Below are positions 1 to 12,554 of a stretch of 64,000 nucleotides of DNA, in pieces (position 1 is the stretch's first letter; each line of letters begins with the position of its first letter). The position numbers and the translations under genes are program-made. The notes under the pieces are model-generated. The model saw only the letters and a program-made list of their open reading frames with translations. It ran no database searches and had not been told where the DNA came from. Origin of the DNA: Nereocystis luetkeana (Eukaryota; Sar; Phaeophyceae; Laminariales; Laminariaceae); contig JARUPZ010000026.1 of the NCBI GenBank assembly GCA_031213475.1, positions 372,001-436,000 on the forward strand, written 5' to 3'.

Positions 1-681
1 CACAACACCGGGGTTCGATTCACCGTTTTTTTTCATTCTTCTTTGTCATTGTTTACTCCTCATTCGTCAACAATCTGGTATTATTGTTGATTCGCGGCGA
101 TTCCACGGTCCGCGGGATTAATCCTGAGAATGCCCTGTTTGTTTTACCCCAAGAGTCGAGAATACGATACCGTACTGGATGCCATGCCGCCAGCCGCCGT
201 GGACACGAACGAGCATACGAACGCACTCAGGTGCATTTCCGCGTAAATTGTATTGCACGGCCGAGGAACGGGGGTGGAGCGCTAATTCCACAAGTAGTTA
301 GTGTGTGTGCTCTTAACCATTTGTTGTATGTAGTCGGTCGGGTTTGCATGATGATGAGCGCGAATATAAAGAATACCGCGTTCCTTGTGGTCTCTGTTCT
401 ACACTGTATCTATCGCGGTGCTTACTGGTGATAAAAAAACCACGGAGCATATGGAACAAAAAGGCACGCAAGACTTTATTGGAGTTGCTGGTGGTTGGTG
501 TTGTTGTTGTGTCGGGGACGGCAGTGTGCCGCCGTAATAATATCAAAGTGCCACGGGACTGTCGGCTCAGGATCATCCATACCGCCGGCGCATGTAGAAG
601 AAAAAACAGCTCATAAATAAGGTTTGTATAAAGCACAAAAGAAACGGAACGTTTTCTTTGACTACGCTATGCCGTAGCTGT

Positions 682-849
682 CGTTGTTGTTGTTGTTGTT
701 GTTGTTGTTCTCATATACACTCATCCACACAATACAATGCAGTCCGTGGTCGGGAGGAGTGGAAGTATATCACAAATGATACCTCGTAACTGAAGCGCAC
801 GTACACCTCACACCAAAATAAACAGTGAGGTCCACGCACGTACGTATCA
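682..849 (+). repeat. Dispersed repeat family A, copy 1
   Basis: It begins with a (TTG)n tract, then GTTCTCA, ACAATGCAGTCCGTGGTCG, and ends GAGGTCCACGCACGTACGTATCA. Other copies are near 12,238-12,537, 16,076-16,277 (inverted), 25,497-25,711 and 41,631-41,765; a partial copy lies near 1,496-1,600 (inverted). Confidence 0.65.
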
Positions 850-1696
850 TCAGCTACACTCGGTATTCAAAAGGTGTTGTATACGTAGCGAACGTTTTTT
901 TTTTTTTTTTTTTGAAATTTCGAAATTTTTAACTGTAGGCCGGCGTGCGTAGGAGGGTATTTTCCACTTGAAAATAGACTTGACGAGGAGTTTTTCCACT
1001 GGCCTCGGGCGAGCGATTGAGTGCGACAGCCGCACCAACGAGTAAGTGCGATGAATTTGTGTTGAGAGGTTTTCACCGCCTTTTTTCCGCTAGCCTCGGG
1101 CGAGCGATTACTGCTGTTCTACCGGTCACCCCCATTGGGATACTTGAAGTCAACTCTGAAACTCCACACACAGTGCACCCGATGAAGTGTGGTTTGGACT
1201 ATCTATGGCGATTTCCTCTGCGAGGGCTTTGACCTGATGCGTGCATCATAAAGACTCAGGCGAGCGATTGCTGCTGCTTGACCCGTCACCTCGACTGGGA
1301 TGCTGGATGTCAACTATGATGACTCCACACACAGGACACCCGATGTGTTTCGCAATGAATGGGGTTCATATCGAAATAATTATCCGCTTGAAGATAGACA
1401 CGACGACAGTTTTGCCGCTGGCCTCGGGCGAGCGATTGTGCTTTTCGACCCGTCACCCCGGTTGGGATGATGTGGCGACTTGTACGGCGCACCGCATGTA
1501 CGTGATACGTAGCATACGTGCTCGGACCTCGCTTTGCTTTTGGTCCGAGGTGTAGATGTACTTCAGTTATCATGCGTATTGTTCTTTGCTTGTTTTCGTT
1601 TTGGGCGAGCGAGGTACCCTTGCACTCCAGATGTTTTGGATCCTGGAACCAGTCCGTTTCTAACCATTTTTTCCTCAAGACGTGTCTGCGGTACTA

Positions 1697-1804
1697 TTAC
1701 GGGGGACCATAGTTAATAGGACCAAATTTTGTTAGGAGAAATGGTTAAATATCTAGGTTTTTATGTATACCACAGATCCTAATATTATCTATGATCCCCC
1801 ATAA
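1697..1804. mobile_element. MITE, TTACGGGGGACC family, copy 1
   Basis: Its terminal inverted repeats match those at 15,572-15,676 and 46,616-46,704: left TTACGGGGGACC, AGTTAATAGGACC, right arm its diverged complement. It has no coding capacity. Confidence 0.65.
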
Positions 1805-3498
1805 TAATTATGTTTACAAGGACTTACCTTCGTACCTGGTACGGAATAAGCGCAAACGACCTACGAGGATCATGTATAACTCAAGTACACTTACTTGTAA
1901 AATTCAGTAAAAACTGGGGTATAGACGAGGCTTTTTTCGCAGCTTGCAAAGATGAGTACCCACTGTATATACGGCGTGCGTCGACCTCCTCTTCTTGGAC
2001 AGCAGCAGCTACAGCAGCATGATGAGCTTTTACCTCCGCTTGTGCTTGCGCAGCAATCGAAGTAACATGAGTATTTCGCGCACCAGTAGCCACGTTAGCC
2101 TCGGCCTCCGGCAACTGGCTCCCATCGGACATCCCGGGCTCAAAACTAGTATCTCTGTACTTCCACTTGAAAATAGACTTGACGAAAAAATCTTCGGTTG
2201 GTCTCGGGCGAGCGATTGAGTGCGGCAGCCGCACTTAATGGGATGAATTAGCGTCTTGGGATTTTCACCGCACGTTTTCCGCTGGCCTCGGGAGTGCTGC
2301 TCAACCCGTCACTCCGATTGGGACGCTGGAATTCGACTCTGATAACTCCACACACAGGGCACCCGAGGGGGTGTGGTTGAACTATGACGATCGCCTCCGC
2401 GATGGCTTCGACCTGATGCGTGCGGCATGGGCGGAGCCTCAGGAGAGCGATTGTTGTTGCTAGACCCGTCACCCCGCTTGGGATGTTGGAAGTCAACTAC
2501 GATAACTCCACACACAGGGCACCCGATGAGGTTTGGTTTGGACCGTAACGGTCGTCCCCGCAAGCGCTTCGACCTGATGCGTGCGGCATGGGCGGTCGAA
2601 ATAAATATTTCAGTAGGTGACCATAAAGTAACCCTGATCGGACAGACAGACACTTTTTCCGAATCCGTTTAAGAGACCACCAGTGTACCGCTTGTGGAAC
2701 AACCAACGAAACCTCCGACGGAAAACAGAAAGAGAGGGCTGCCCAATAACATGCTGTCCAAAGAATACGTTGTTACCAGGTACTGTACTGATATGTACCA
2801 CAGTAGTGCAAGAACACCTACGAAATGGCGCAAACCACCCTTCCTTATAAAAATAAACCCGTTTTTACGGCAATAAATTTACTACATAGTATAGATACAG
2901 CAGTAGTACCAGGTACCTCGTTAGGACTTCTAGCAAAAAAGCACCAATGACACCGAAACTCCCCATCCATGGAAAACAGAAAGAGGGCCGCCGCAGTTGT
3001 CCAATAGTGTGCGTCTCGAAGAACGCATTGTGTTACCTGGTACTGATGTACCATGCATGGTGAATATATAGCAAAAAAAGAGAAACCGGAGAAAACGAAG
3101 AGCAGGTCAACAAGTAGTCGCCCTCACCTACTGTTGTTTAAACCTTTCTTGTTTGTATGGGCGGTTATCAGCCGCTTCTGAACACGGGAGAATTATTTTT
3201 CCAGGGGGAGTTTGGCAGCGAGCGGAGGGGGTGGTGACTGGATATTATTACCCGATTGATAAAATAAAACGAATTATAATTGATCAAAAATAAAATAAAG
3301 CGGAAACTTCAACAGCGCAGAAGGACTGCAAGGTGTATTAGCTTTCGGGTGCTGTACATACATGGGGCTGTAGTCCGCGTTGCTTGCTTCATTCAACGTT
3401 TTCGAATCGAACTTTTCTCGTGTGGGCGTCGATCGCTGCTGGTTTTGAGGCGGCTGTAATTTCCGACAACGAATTCATTATTCGTTTTGAGAGGCCGA

Positions 3499-3908
3499 TG
3501 TTTGTTCTCAGGAGCTGTCGGACGCGTACACGTGATACACGCGTGGTCTACACCATGATCGTTGAGGAAGAGCAAATAAAATTCTAGTTGAACAATAAAC
3601 CAAACACAACACACACCAGGTTGGGTCAATACCGATCTGTCAGAGACCCCACCACATAAACCACACACAGGAGCTAAGCCGCTCCAAGATTGTCACCAGC
3701 TGCACCACTCACATATAGACAGGCAGTATCGTTATCATCAAAGACTGGGTCGTATCATAAACATCAGCGACTGCTCCCGGATGAGCAGCTCCATCCCTCC
3801 ATCCACGAGGCATACTAAACAATGTCCCGAAACATATTACGAAACCCCACAATATATGAAACCCCCAATACCCGCAGACCTGTATGAAGCTACCGCATAC
3901 CACAAACA
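3499..3908 (-). repeat. 3' LTR of the retrotransposon
   Basis: The LTR is 410 bp, TG...CA bounded, with 7-bp inverted ends TGTTTGT/ACAAACA. It differs from the other LTR at roughly 20-25 positions by eye (about 5%), so the insertion is not recent. Confidence 0.88.
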
Positions 3909-3919
3909 GCCCCCCTATT
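3909..3919 (-). promoter_or_regulatory. Polypurine tract of the LTR retrotransposon
   Basis: Read on the - strand the sequence is AATAGGGGGGC directly before the TGTTTGT start of the 3' LTR. This is the expected position for the plus-strand primer and fixes element orientation. Confidence 0.65.
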
Positions 3920-6179
3920 CGGTGCGCGATACGATCGGTCCCGAATATCTTATCACCGATTACCAGGTAAAACGGCAAGACCCAAATTCCATAAAGAGAT
4001 CATTGCCAAGGTAAAACGGCAACCCCAAATTCCATCCTTCATTGTTGCCAAGGCAAAACGACAATCCCATTTCCAAATATATCCACCTCAATACCAATAA
4101 CAAATCGATCCACCTCATTTTCAGAGTACAGCGAGACAGTGGCTACGGGAAGGGGAAAATCCAACAAACATAAGTAATTGGTAAAACCTTCAAATAAAAC
4201 AAATAGCACCGTCTTCTAATAGATATCGTACTGCCCGATAGCATCGGCCCCCCTGTTGTGTACTACTCTGGAAGAGCAGAACAATAGAACGTCTCTGATG
4301 TAGGACATCTCAAATCGAACTATAATAGGCCCCCTGCTATTCATAGGTGTTCACTCCGGGAGTATGCAAAAGTCAACAACATACGGCATCTGAATTCAAA
4401 AGTACTATGGATCCTAGTGATTTTGGGTCCCCTGTACGTTGTGCATACCTAACCAATAGCCAACGGGTACGGCACGATTCATCAAGACCGTCGGCATACC
4501 CTATTGGCGTGTTACTCAACGCATGAGTGCATCCCAATACTTTCTCCAATTCCCTAAAAATCTCTCGTCTCCGTTATCATCACCCAATACCCCAAACTAT
4601 CCGCAACCAATAAATAAATGAAAGAAATCACCACAAATTCATCACAAAAAGTCAAGCCCAAAACGAAACATCTCAGCGGGCGACGGTTTGATGAGAAAAT
4701 CGGCATGCTGCTCTGCCGACCGTACGTGTTGATCTCAGACTCCCCGTTAAACACACGCCTTAGACATCTACATCCAGTAGAGGACAGCGATGAACAGACA
4801 TCCGCGCACAAAACCACTCCACCAGAGACAGACCTCCGGTCAGTACCCTTGCGTGCATGGTCGCATCCACTTGTGCGCTCACTCCAACTGACCTCCACTA
4901 TCTGCGATAGAAAGTGTTCGTCGTGTTACCGAGTCCAGCTACTATGACACTCTAACTGCACTCCGCTATCTTCGATAGAGAGGCTTCGTCGTGTTACCGA
5001 GTACAGCTACTATGCCCCCCCTGCTCGGTAGACGACAAAGCACTCATCATACAAATGTTGCGATGTCATTACGACTCCAAACTACCTCAACCATAAACTA
5101 AAAAGAAACATATTCACGTCCAAACCCCCACAACCCCACCTCTCAACCTCCGTCTCCTGCTCCCTACAATACGGATGCGACGCTTGTCTTCCACCGCCGC
5201 TCCATGTCTCCGCGACATGGACTACATCTCGCACAGCCGCAGGGTGCAGTTGGCAGTGTCGCGTGGGTCAGCGTCAGAAATCAAGCCAGTTCGTGCCAGA
5301 AACCAAGGTTATTCGTTAGATAACGAGTCACATCATTATGCACTATGTCTACGAGTAGAATCATGCCATCAACCCCCCCCCTCATGATTTCACTCAAAAC
5401 AATAGTGACCAGACAACGTCAGTACCGATTTATATTCATAGTTGGCCTTCCTCATATTCATGTGGGTAATTGGCAACGCAGGTGCGTCCGTTTTGCCATT
5501 AGAACTCGCGGCCTGGGTAGACACAGCAGTAAGGAATCAGGTAGCAGGCGTGGTACGGTTCCCTCATACCCTCTGGTTAACATACGAGTAAGTGAACAGC
5601 AGCTGCGGTGGAAATGTTTCTGTTATAAAATACATACCAGGTGCCAGGTACACCACACCTTCCGTAATATATCACACTTCATTTGAGAACATACCAGCCA
5701 AACTCAAAGAAATAACAGAAAAGGACAAACATAACAGTTCCAGCCCACCTACATCATACACCACACTTCATGCAAGAACATACCAGCCAAACACAAAGAA
5801 AGCACAGAAAAGGACAAACACAAAAGGACAAACAAAACAGATCCAGTCCACCGAACCTAAGGTGGGCGACACTGGAAAAATGTTACATGCCTGTTTCCCA
5901 GGGTCGAACGGGAAATTTCGCTCCCCGCTGCTGCTGTTGCTAATGGTCCCCTTCCTCTCGGGTTGTTTTCCTGTATCAAACGGGAGATTTCGCTCCCCGC
6001 CGCTGCTGCTGTTCTTGCTAGTCCCCGCCCCCACGTAGTCGTCGTCGTTCCATCCGCCACCACACCCCCCCCTAAACCGAGTCGGATCCATCTTCCCAGC
6101 CACTCGGTGCCAGCCTTGCCCATATGAGTTCTGCCCGGTCGAAGGGGTGTGTTGGCCTCCCCTTCTGACCGGAGTTGCG
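3920..6179. other. Retrotransposon interior without recognisable pol
   Basis: Frames here are short and none shows reverse transcriptase, RNase H, integrase or protease motifs. A tandem pair of about 40 bp (GGTAAAACGGCAA, 3,965-4,060) and a tandem pair of about 65 bp (5,885-6,020, TTTCGCTCCCCGC) are present. Confidence 0.5.
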
Positions 6180-6242
6180 CACCTCGGACACAGCAACACC
6201 AAGCTCCACCACCTCAGGCTCAGCATAACCAAGGCCCACCAC

Positions 6243-7312
6243 CTAGAACACGGTAACACGAAGCTTCACGACCTCAGGCTCAGCATAACCAAGCTCCAGC
6301 ACTTCGGACACAGCAAGACCAAGCCCCACCACCTTTGAGACGGCAACACAAATCTCCACCTCGGGCTTAGCATCACCGAGTTCCACCACGTCAGACACAG
6401 CAACACCAACGCCCACCACCTCAGGGTAATCCTGCTGCAGCACAGACGTTACACGCGGCTCTTCAGCATCACAGAGCTCGTTCGGTGGAGGCTCGCGTCG
6501 GCCACTCCACACCACATCGGTCGAGTAGCTCGTCGCCGACCTCGTCGCTGTCGGCTCCACCCGTGGCTGCTGGGGCGCCGGCGTTCCAGCCTGCGGCGTA
6601 CTGTAGTAGTTCGGCGCGTAGACGACAGTGGGCTGGGCAGCGACACACTGCGTGGCCATGCGACCATGAAAAATGAAGTCGTCGCACACACTGTTGGGTT
6701 CACGGCAAATCACATCCCTATGCTCTCGGGCTCCACACCGTGCGCACATGTAGGATCCGTACATCGACGCTCCTGCAGGCGGAGGAGACTCAGACTGATA
6801 CCACACGCGATCGGTGTTACCAGCCGCACCAGTGCACCACACCGAAGCAGCATGTGGAAGCAGCATGTGGAAGCAGCATGTGGCTGCCGCCGCCGCCGCT
6901 GCTACTGCTGCTGCTGCTGATGATGATGAGAACTTTGGCCTCCACCCCAGCGTTGCTGCTGCTGAGGCTGAGGCTGTTGCTGCCCTCGGCCTCCATACTG
7001 CCACCGATGATGCTACAGCTGTTAACTCTGGTCTCCATCCCAGCGTTGCTGCTGTTGCCCACCAAAGTGCTGCTGCTGAGGCCGAGGCTGTTGCTGCCCT
7101 CGGCCTCCATACTGCCGCCGATGATGTTGCTGCTGATAACTCTGGCCTCCACCCCAGCGTTGCTGCGGTCGTCCACCAAAGTCATACTGCTGGTGCTAAA
7201 ACCGCGCGTCACCTCCATACCGTCGTTCCTACTGCACCTCCATGTCAAGCAGCTCCTCCATTTGCGGCATACCACCACAGACGCCCTTCCACCAGTAGGT
7301 GCTCTCCTCTAA
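6243..7312 (-). pseudogene. Gag-like region with one CCHC zinc knuckle
   Basis: Just inside the 5' LTR on the - strand there is a Gln/Gly/Arg-rich low-complexity stretch (about 6,900-7,250; best in a different frame, with stops). It is followed by an open frame containing CARCGAREHRDVIC (C-X2-C-X4-H-X4-C, positions about 6705-6747), the retroviral-type zinc knuckle. Downstream are Pro-rich sequence and a tandem coding repeat (about 6,180-6,420, motif VSEVVELG). Two frames are needed to cover the region, so it is decayed or frameshifted. The role would be nucleic-acid packaging in the element particle. Confidence 0.55.
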
Positions 7313-7361
7313 CATAGTATAACCCTTCCGCGTCCTCCGGGCCCGGAGTCAAACGATATCG

Positions 7362-7771
7362 TGTTTGTTCTCAGGAGCTGTCGGACGCGTGCACGTGATA
7401 CACGCGTGGTCTACACCATGATCGTTGAGGAAGAGCAAATAAAATTCTAGTTGAACAATAAACCAAACACAACACACACCAGGTTGGGTCAATACCGTTC
7501 TGTCAAGGACTCCACCACATAAACCACACACAGGAGGTAAATCGCACTAAGATTGTCACCGGCTGCACCACTCACATGTAGACAGGCAGTATCGTTATCA
7601 TCAAAGCCTGGGCCGTATCATAAACATCAGCGACTGCTCCCGGAGGAGCAGCTCCATCCCTCCATCCACGAGGGATACTAAATAATGTCCCGAAACATAA
7701 TAAGAAACCCCACCATATATGAAACCGACAATACCCGCAGACCTGTATCAAGCTACCGCATACCACAAACA
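7362..7771 (-). repeat. 5' LTR of the retrotransposon
   Basis: The LTR is 410 bp, the same length as its partner, and is followed outside by the GCCGA target duplication. Promoter and polyadenylation signals should lie within it; I cannot place them. Confidence 0.88.
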
Positions 7772-9675
7772 GCCGAGCCACACTTTCTTGGGGATACACC
7801 CAGGATATACCTGCTATGTTTTAGTAGCGGGTTTAAACTGTATGCGGTCAAAGGGATAAATATGGCCCACTTCTAACGAACGAAAACAATCACTATTCGC
7901 GATATTATTTGTCGGAAATCGGTATTTTTTGTGGTGAATTACGACGAAAAAAACATGATTCATGACGCCAATTGTTTTAGCTTTTCCCTAAAACTAACAA
8001 AAATACGGTTCGTGACATTTGTCGTGTCTCCAAGATCGTCTAAACAGGGCACTACACCACCCACGCAAGCCAGCGGTATCCGAAGGTCAATATAGTGGCA
8101 TGGCAGACTCGGCTTCGTACGCCACTTGTGGGCAACGGGCGGCTACCCAAAGACGCCGCTGGGCGCGGTCTAACGAGCAGGTTGTGGCCTCCAAATTTCG
8201 AGGTGGAGGAGCCGCAGCTTGAAGACAAACGCGAAAAAAACCTTAAGATGCCACAAGTCACGCCGGACAGAGACACCCTGCGAGATAGAATGTCGCGAAT
8301 TGGGCTTGGCCGACGGTCGGTGAAATAGGAATCTCGTAGGCTGGGTCGCGCTTCGGCCCGTGATTCGAATATACCACGGGCCGGGCCAGGCACGGTCGGG
8401 CCGGCTCGGCCTGGCCGTGTCCCACTCGCGACAGTTGGCTCCATCCGCAAAAGCCGTTGGATTTGAAATATCGGATTTTTTTCAAATTGAAAATATCACC
8501 AAACGTGACGTTTTTCGGCCTTTTCGTTAGAACTGAAATGTCACGGATCGTGATATTTTGGCATGCCAAAAAGTCACGGGTCGTAAATTGTTTCCAGTTC
8601 GTTACGGACGGGCCTAAGTACAAAAATCAAGAATATCTAGCAAAATACATGATGACGAACGAATACCAACCAACAAAACTGCGAACGCCGCGAAACAAAA
8701 CAGGGGCAGCAGCAATTCGAAGATACTATGAAGCTGACTTCAGCAGCCTCGACGAGCAGAACCCCCGCCGGAGAGCTGCCGGTTGCCGGTGCCGCAAAAA
8801 GAAGCTGGTGCTGGTGCGGCTGTCTCCGGTACGGATGACATATCGCTAGAGAGTAGGGAGTAGGAGCAGGGCTGTGTGGTGTGCTGGGTAGATGTGATTC
8901 GTGCTTGTATGGCAATAATAGTGGTGGCACCTACTGTAGATAGTAGGATTTACCAAGGTAGGCTATTTACGCGTTCTCATTGGCTAAGGGGTTTTTTGTA
9001 AGCGGCCCCACCAACCTACCTAGAGCTTTTTCAAGCCACTGCATCCCGAGCCGGCCGAATCAGCCTAGAGCCTTTCCAAGCACAGCATTCAAGCAGGCCA
9101 AATCAACCTAGAGCAACAGCATCCAAGCACTGGTCAACCCACAGCGTTTCGGGTTAGGGATAGGGATAGGGTTAGGGTTCGGGTCGGGTGGTCGACTTCA
9201 GGCACCACGGCAAAAAACCCGGAAATTTTCATTGTCAGGGTGAGTCCTCGGCTCTTGCATGGTGCAGCGTGGATTGTGATGGTATGTGTTTTGGTGTATT
9301 TGACGAGAACTTTGGTTGGGTGGTACTACTGGAGGTGGGGAGTGGAGGGGAGCGAGGAGAGTGATAATGCTGTTGTTTTCGTGCCAAACCATTGAAAATG
9401 CATTTATTTATCGAAACCACGGGGAACTGGGTTCGATGTCCCCGGTGACAGACAAGAACGCTTACGTAGTAGTAGAGACCCGGTAGAAGAAGGGTCGAGA
9501 AAGGCAAGTTGGAGCAATATTACATGTTGGTAGTAGTCAATTAAATCGCAGTCTTCGCTGTAGTTGCACCTATTTCCACAGTTCGCTGTGGTCTGATTGA
9601 CCCCCTCAGACCCCTTGACCGGCGCCTGGTCCATTCGAAGACGAATCGAAGACGTGCCAAGAGACGATAGAGGCC
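7772..9675. other. No recognisable gene; contains telomere-like tract
   Basis: A GC-rich stretch at 8,050-8,330 has overlapping open frames on both strands, none recognised. 8,340-8,450 is a CGGCC-rich palindromic tract. 9,015-9,140 is a short tandem array (unit with CCTAGAGC...CAAGC). Around 9,146-9,190 are TTAGGG-like repeats. Confidence 0.45.
9146..9190 (+). repeat. Interstitial telomere-like repeat
   Basis: Several perfect and near-perfect units (TTAGGG, ATAGGG, TTCGGG) lie in a row. A second short stretch with TTAGGG units lies at 62,646-62,662. Confidence 0.6.
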
Positions 9676-10740
9676 TAGACAATGTGGGCTATGCTGTATG
9701 CTGACGATGCGGGCATAGTATCGCGACCGCCTAACGGCCCGGAGAGGATGATGACGGTGATCGTGACGGCATGTGCCGCTATCGGCCTGACGATCTCGGA
9801 GGCCAAGACGGTGATAATGTATCTGCAAACGAATAATGGGAGGAACGTGCCGTTCACCGTCACCGTAGCCGGCCAAGTGTACAAACAAACAACCGAGTTT
9901 GTGTATTTGGGCGGGGATATCAGCGCAGATGGACGAGCAGAAATGTCGAGGTAACGCGTCGCCTCCAGAAGGCATGGGCGTGCTTCGGGTGGCATATGAT
10001 GGAAACCTAAGACCGCCCGGGTGTGTGCCTACGCCTGAATGTGCGGATGCTGAGAGCCGAGATGATCCAAACGTTTATTTTGCGGTTGCGATCCTTGGAG
10101 CGCGAGCAAGCCTGATTACGGTAGGCTACGGGCGGTCCACCACACGATGCTCCTCCGATGCAACGGCTGGCAAAAAAGAAAAAGCGAAGACCACATCCTA
10201 TCCTATGCTAGCGCGCCTCTGGACAAACTCTGAGAGCGTTGAGACGACTGTACGCAGACGTAGGCAATTGCTCGCGGGCTTTGTTACACGCATGGGAGAG
10301 GAGCGTCTGCTGAAAACGGTGATATTTAGGGAGATGGTTGGGGGTGAAGGCGACTCCGGAGGACAGGAGTGGGACTGGATGAGGTACAGTGAGGAAATCA
10401 AGGAGTTGGTCATCAAGCTTGACGGGTGGCGCGAGGCAGCACAGAAAACCGGCAGATGGTTCCGACGGGTCGAGGAAGGGGCGGAAGCGTTCATGCGGAA
10501 ATGACATAGTGTTGAGAAGGAGGCATCGGCAGAACGGCACAGGATGGCTGCAGCCACGACTACAGCCGTTGACGCCAACGCCCGTGGGCAGAATGGCAAG
10601 GAAGAGGGGGGGGGGCGAAAGGGGAACGAGGGGGGAGAGGAGGAATTGGGGGGGGGGGGGCAGTCTGCCCAACAGACTGAAGCCTGGGTATGGCCATCAT
10701 CGTCATGATTCGCTCCCTTCTTTGGGACCCAAGTAACTAG
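9676..10740 (+). mobile_element. 5'-truncated LINE (non-LTR retrotransposon) relic
   Basis: Frame one (9,682-9,954) holds MLYADDAGIVSRPP, the reverse transcriptase catalytic YADD motif, then ISEAKTVIM and EFVYLGGDISADG. After frameshifts the sequence resumes with VHHTMLLRCNGW (about 10,136-10,171) and then RRRRQLLAGFVTRMGEERL, GGQEWDWM and GWREAAQKTGRWFRRVEEG (to 10,504), the typical C-terminal tail of such elements. The endonuclease and most of the reverse transcriptase are missing and at least two frameshifts are present, so it is dead. Confidence 0.85.
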
Positions 10741-10815
10741 CATGGTGCCACCCGGGCAACTTTACGCGTCCGTAGGCACCAGTTCCTGTCTTTCGTATTT
10801 TCTTTTCCCCCCGCC

Positions 10816-11773
10816 CAGTGTTGTGAACCGAAAGTGAAAAGTGGCCCGGCCGGTCGGTTTTTCTGGTTTTCCCCAAAACGCTGGTCGGTTTAGGCCGGTT
10901 TAAACCGAACGAAACCGGAACCGAAACCGAAGATTTCTCGTCGACTTCTCTGTCGGTTTCTCGTCGAACTCAACTAAATGGTCAGTGTTTCGAAGGGTTC
11001 GATTTGGATGTGTTGGCATAATGTGATATACAATTGTATGGTGTCAAATGGTCTTTCTGCAGTACCTGCGTCCGCCGCGCAAGACTGTACAGGCCGACAT
11101 AATAAGCTATCATACTGGTACGTGCAGCAGATAATAATTACAGATGCAACAGGAGTTAGTTGCTGCGATAAAAACCTTTTTGTAGGATTGTTTGTGAAGA
11201 CACAATTTGCAGCATGCAGCTAACGTCATGAGCCATGAGGAAATCTACGTTGCTCAAGGAGGGGCTGTGAAGACGAAGAAGCATTATTGTAGGCAGAGGG
11301 CAACTGTCGCAGTGCGACAGCAGTGCAGCAAACGAAGAAGCCAGCACTGCCGTCTGCATTCGACATGACTTATCCCTAGCAGTCTCGCGGTGCACATTGC
11401 CCTGTGCCCTGTGCGACAGCTGCTGTCTGCTGCCACTGCTGTGCTTCTGTGTGCCGTGCTGCTACACGTACTGCTATGCTGTTGCGAGAATCTGAGATGT
11501 GGGCTGCGTGCTGGCTATGGGCTGTGTGCTGGCTGTGTCGCGTGTGGCGTATGTATCCCAAAATATATTTAAAGGGGTTTCTATACAGATATGAAGGCTT
11601 TATTGGGGTAGGTGACAGGGGAAAAAAACGATCGAGAAAAACTGGGTCCGTTTTCCGGTTTCGGTTTATTTTTCCAACGGAAAACCCGACAAATAAAAGT
11701 CGATTTTTGGTTGGAAAAACCGACAAAAAACCAAACGAAAAAACAGAGATTCGGTTTTCGGTTCACCTCACTG
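10816..11773. mobile_element. 958-bp non-autonomous hAT-type element
   Basis: The left end is CAGTGTTGTGAACCGAAA; the right end, reverse-complemented, is CAGTGAGGTGAACCGAAA. The element is flanked by a perfect 8-bp target duplication CCCCCGCC (10,808-10,815 and 11,774-11,781). CAGTG-type ends with an 8-bp duplication are the hAT signature. The subterminal parts are rich in CCGAAACCG/CGGTTT motifs. No transposase is recognisable inside. Confidence 0.85.
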
Positions 11774-11781
11774 CCCCCGCC

Positions 11782-12237
11782 CGTTTTCGTCCTTTTTTTG
11801 TCCGTTATTTTCACCTTTCCTTCTTTCCCGTTTGTACTTCTTTCAGTGCTTTGTGTATCTGCTTGTATCTTCCGATTTGTTTTTTTGGTATCTACTTTTG
11901 CTTTTTGCTTTGCTTCGTCTTTCTTTCTGTTTTTTTCCTTTTGTCTGTTAGTTTTTTTTTTTTGCTTCCCTGGTGTCCTTAGTGGCGGAGTAACAGTGTA
12001 CCTGGTATGCTTCTTGTTTTGTTATTTTCTCTTACACCCCTCGCGTAGCGTACGAGCCCGCAATCTGCGAAAATGTGCGCAATCTCTTGTGTGTTTCGTC
12101 TCTTGATTTCTTTTTATCTATTGGTGGTGCCTTACCTTGATCGAACTTTTTTCTCGCTCTTCCTTTTGGAAATTGTGTTTTTTTCGATTTTTGATTTTTC
12201 GACGTCGAGTTGATATTTTCATCGTTTATCCTGGGTA
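11782..12237. other. T-rich sequence without a recognisable gene
   Basis: Strongly pyrimidine-rich on the + strand. The hydrophobic open frames (Phe/Leu-rich) are a consequence of composition. Confidence 0.5.
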
Positions 12238-12238
12238 G

Positions 12239-12302
<64 letters not shown>

Positions 12303-12537
12303 CGTCGTTGTTGTTGATGTTGTTGTTGTTGCTGTTGTTGTTCTCACATTAACTCACAATACAATGCAGTATGTGGTCGCAGAACAGGCACCATTAACTC
12401 TGGAGTGGAAGAAATACATCGAATCGGTAAAATTAAAAAACAAGCAAAAAATAGTACACACGATAACTAAAAAAACACATCTATCTACACTTCAGACAAA
12501 AACATGAAAAAAAGGAGGTCCGCGCGTGTACGTATCA
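12238..12537 (+). repeat. Dispersed repeat family A, copy 2, with long (TTG)n tract
   Basis: About 100 bp of nearly pure TTG units are followed by GTTCTCACATTAACTCACAA and the family end GAGGTCCGCGCGTGTACGTATCA. Confidence 0.7.
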
Positions 12538-12554
12538 GATATATATATTTGTTT

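Larger units (their letters stand above)
1..3498. other. Repeat-rich sequence without a recognisable gene
   Basis: It contains several degenerate copies of a unit of about 150 bp (about 1,092-1,490 and 2,286-2,592; landmarks CTCGGGCGAGCGATTG, CTCCACACACAG, TTCGACCTGATGCGTGC). There is a longer direct repeat (955-1,260 versus 2,160-2,430) and a tandem pair around GGAAAACAGAAAGAG (2,720 and 2,968). Short open frames cross the repeats on both strands, but none is convincing. Confidence 0.5.
3499..7771 (-). mobile_element. Complete but pol-less LTR retrotransposon
   Basis: Two direct repeats of exactly 410 bp (3499-3908 and 7362-7771) start TGTTTGT and end ACAAACA, and are flanked by a perfect 5-bp target duplication GCCGA (3494-3498 and 7772-7776). 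A polypurine tract (AGGGGGGC read on the - strand) abuts the 3499-3908 LTR, and the gag-like region lies next to the other LTR, so transcription runs on the - strand. No reverse transcriptase, integrase or protease is recognisable in the 3.45-kb interior; it is non-autonomous. I see no clear TGG-type primer site after the 5' LTR. Confidence 0.88.

Noticed and set aside
11404-12106. Long Phe/Leu/Cys-rich open frames suggesting membrane proteins
   Set aside because: They run from inside the hAT element into T-rich DNA and reflect composition only.
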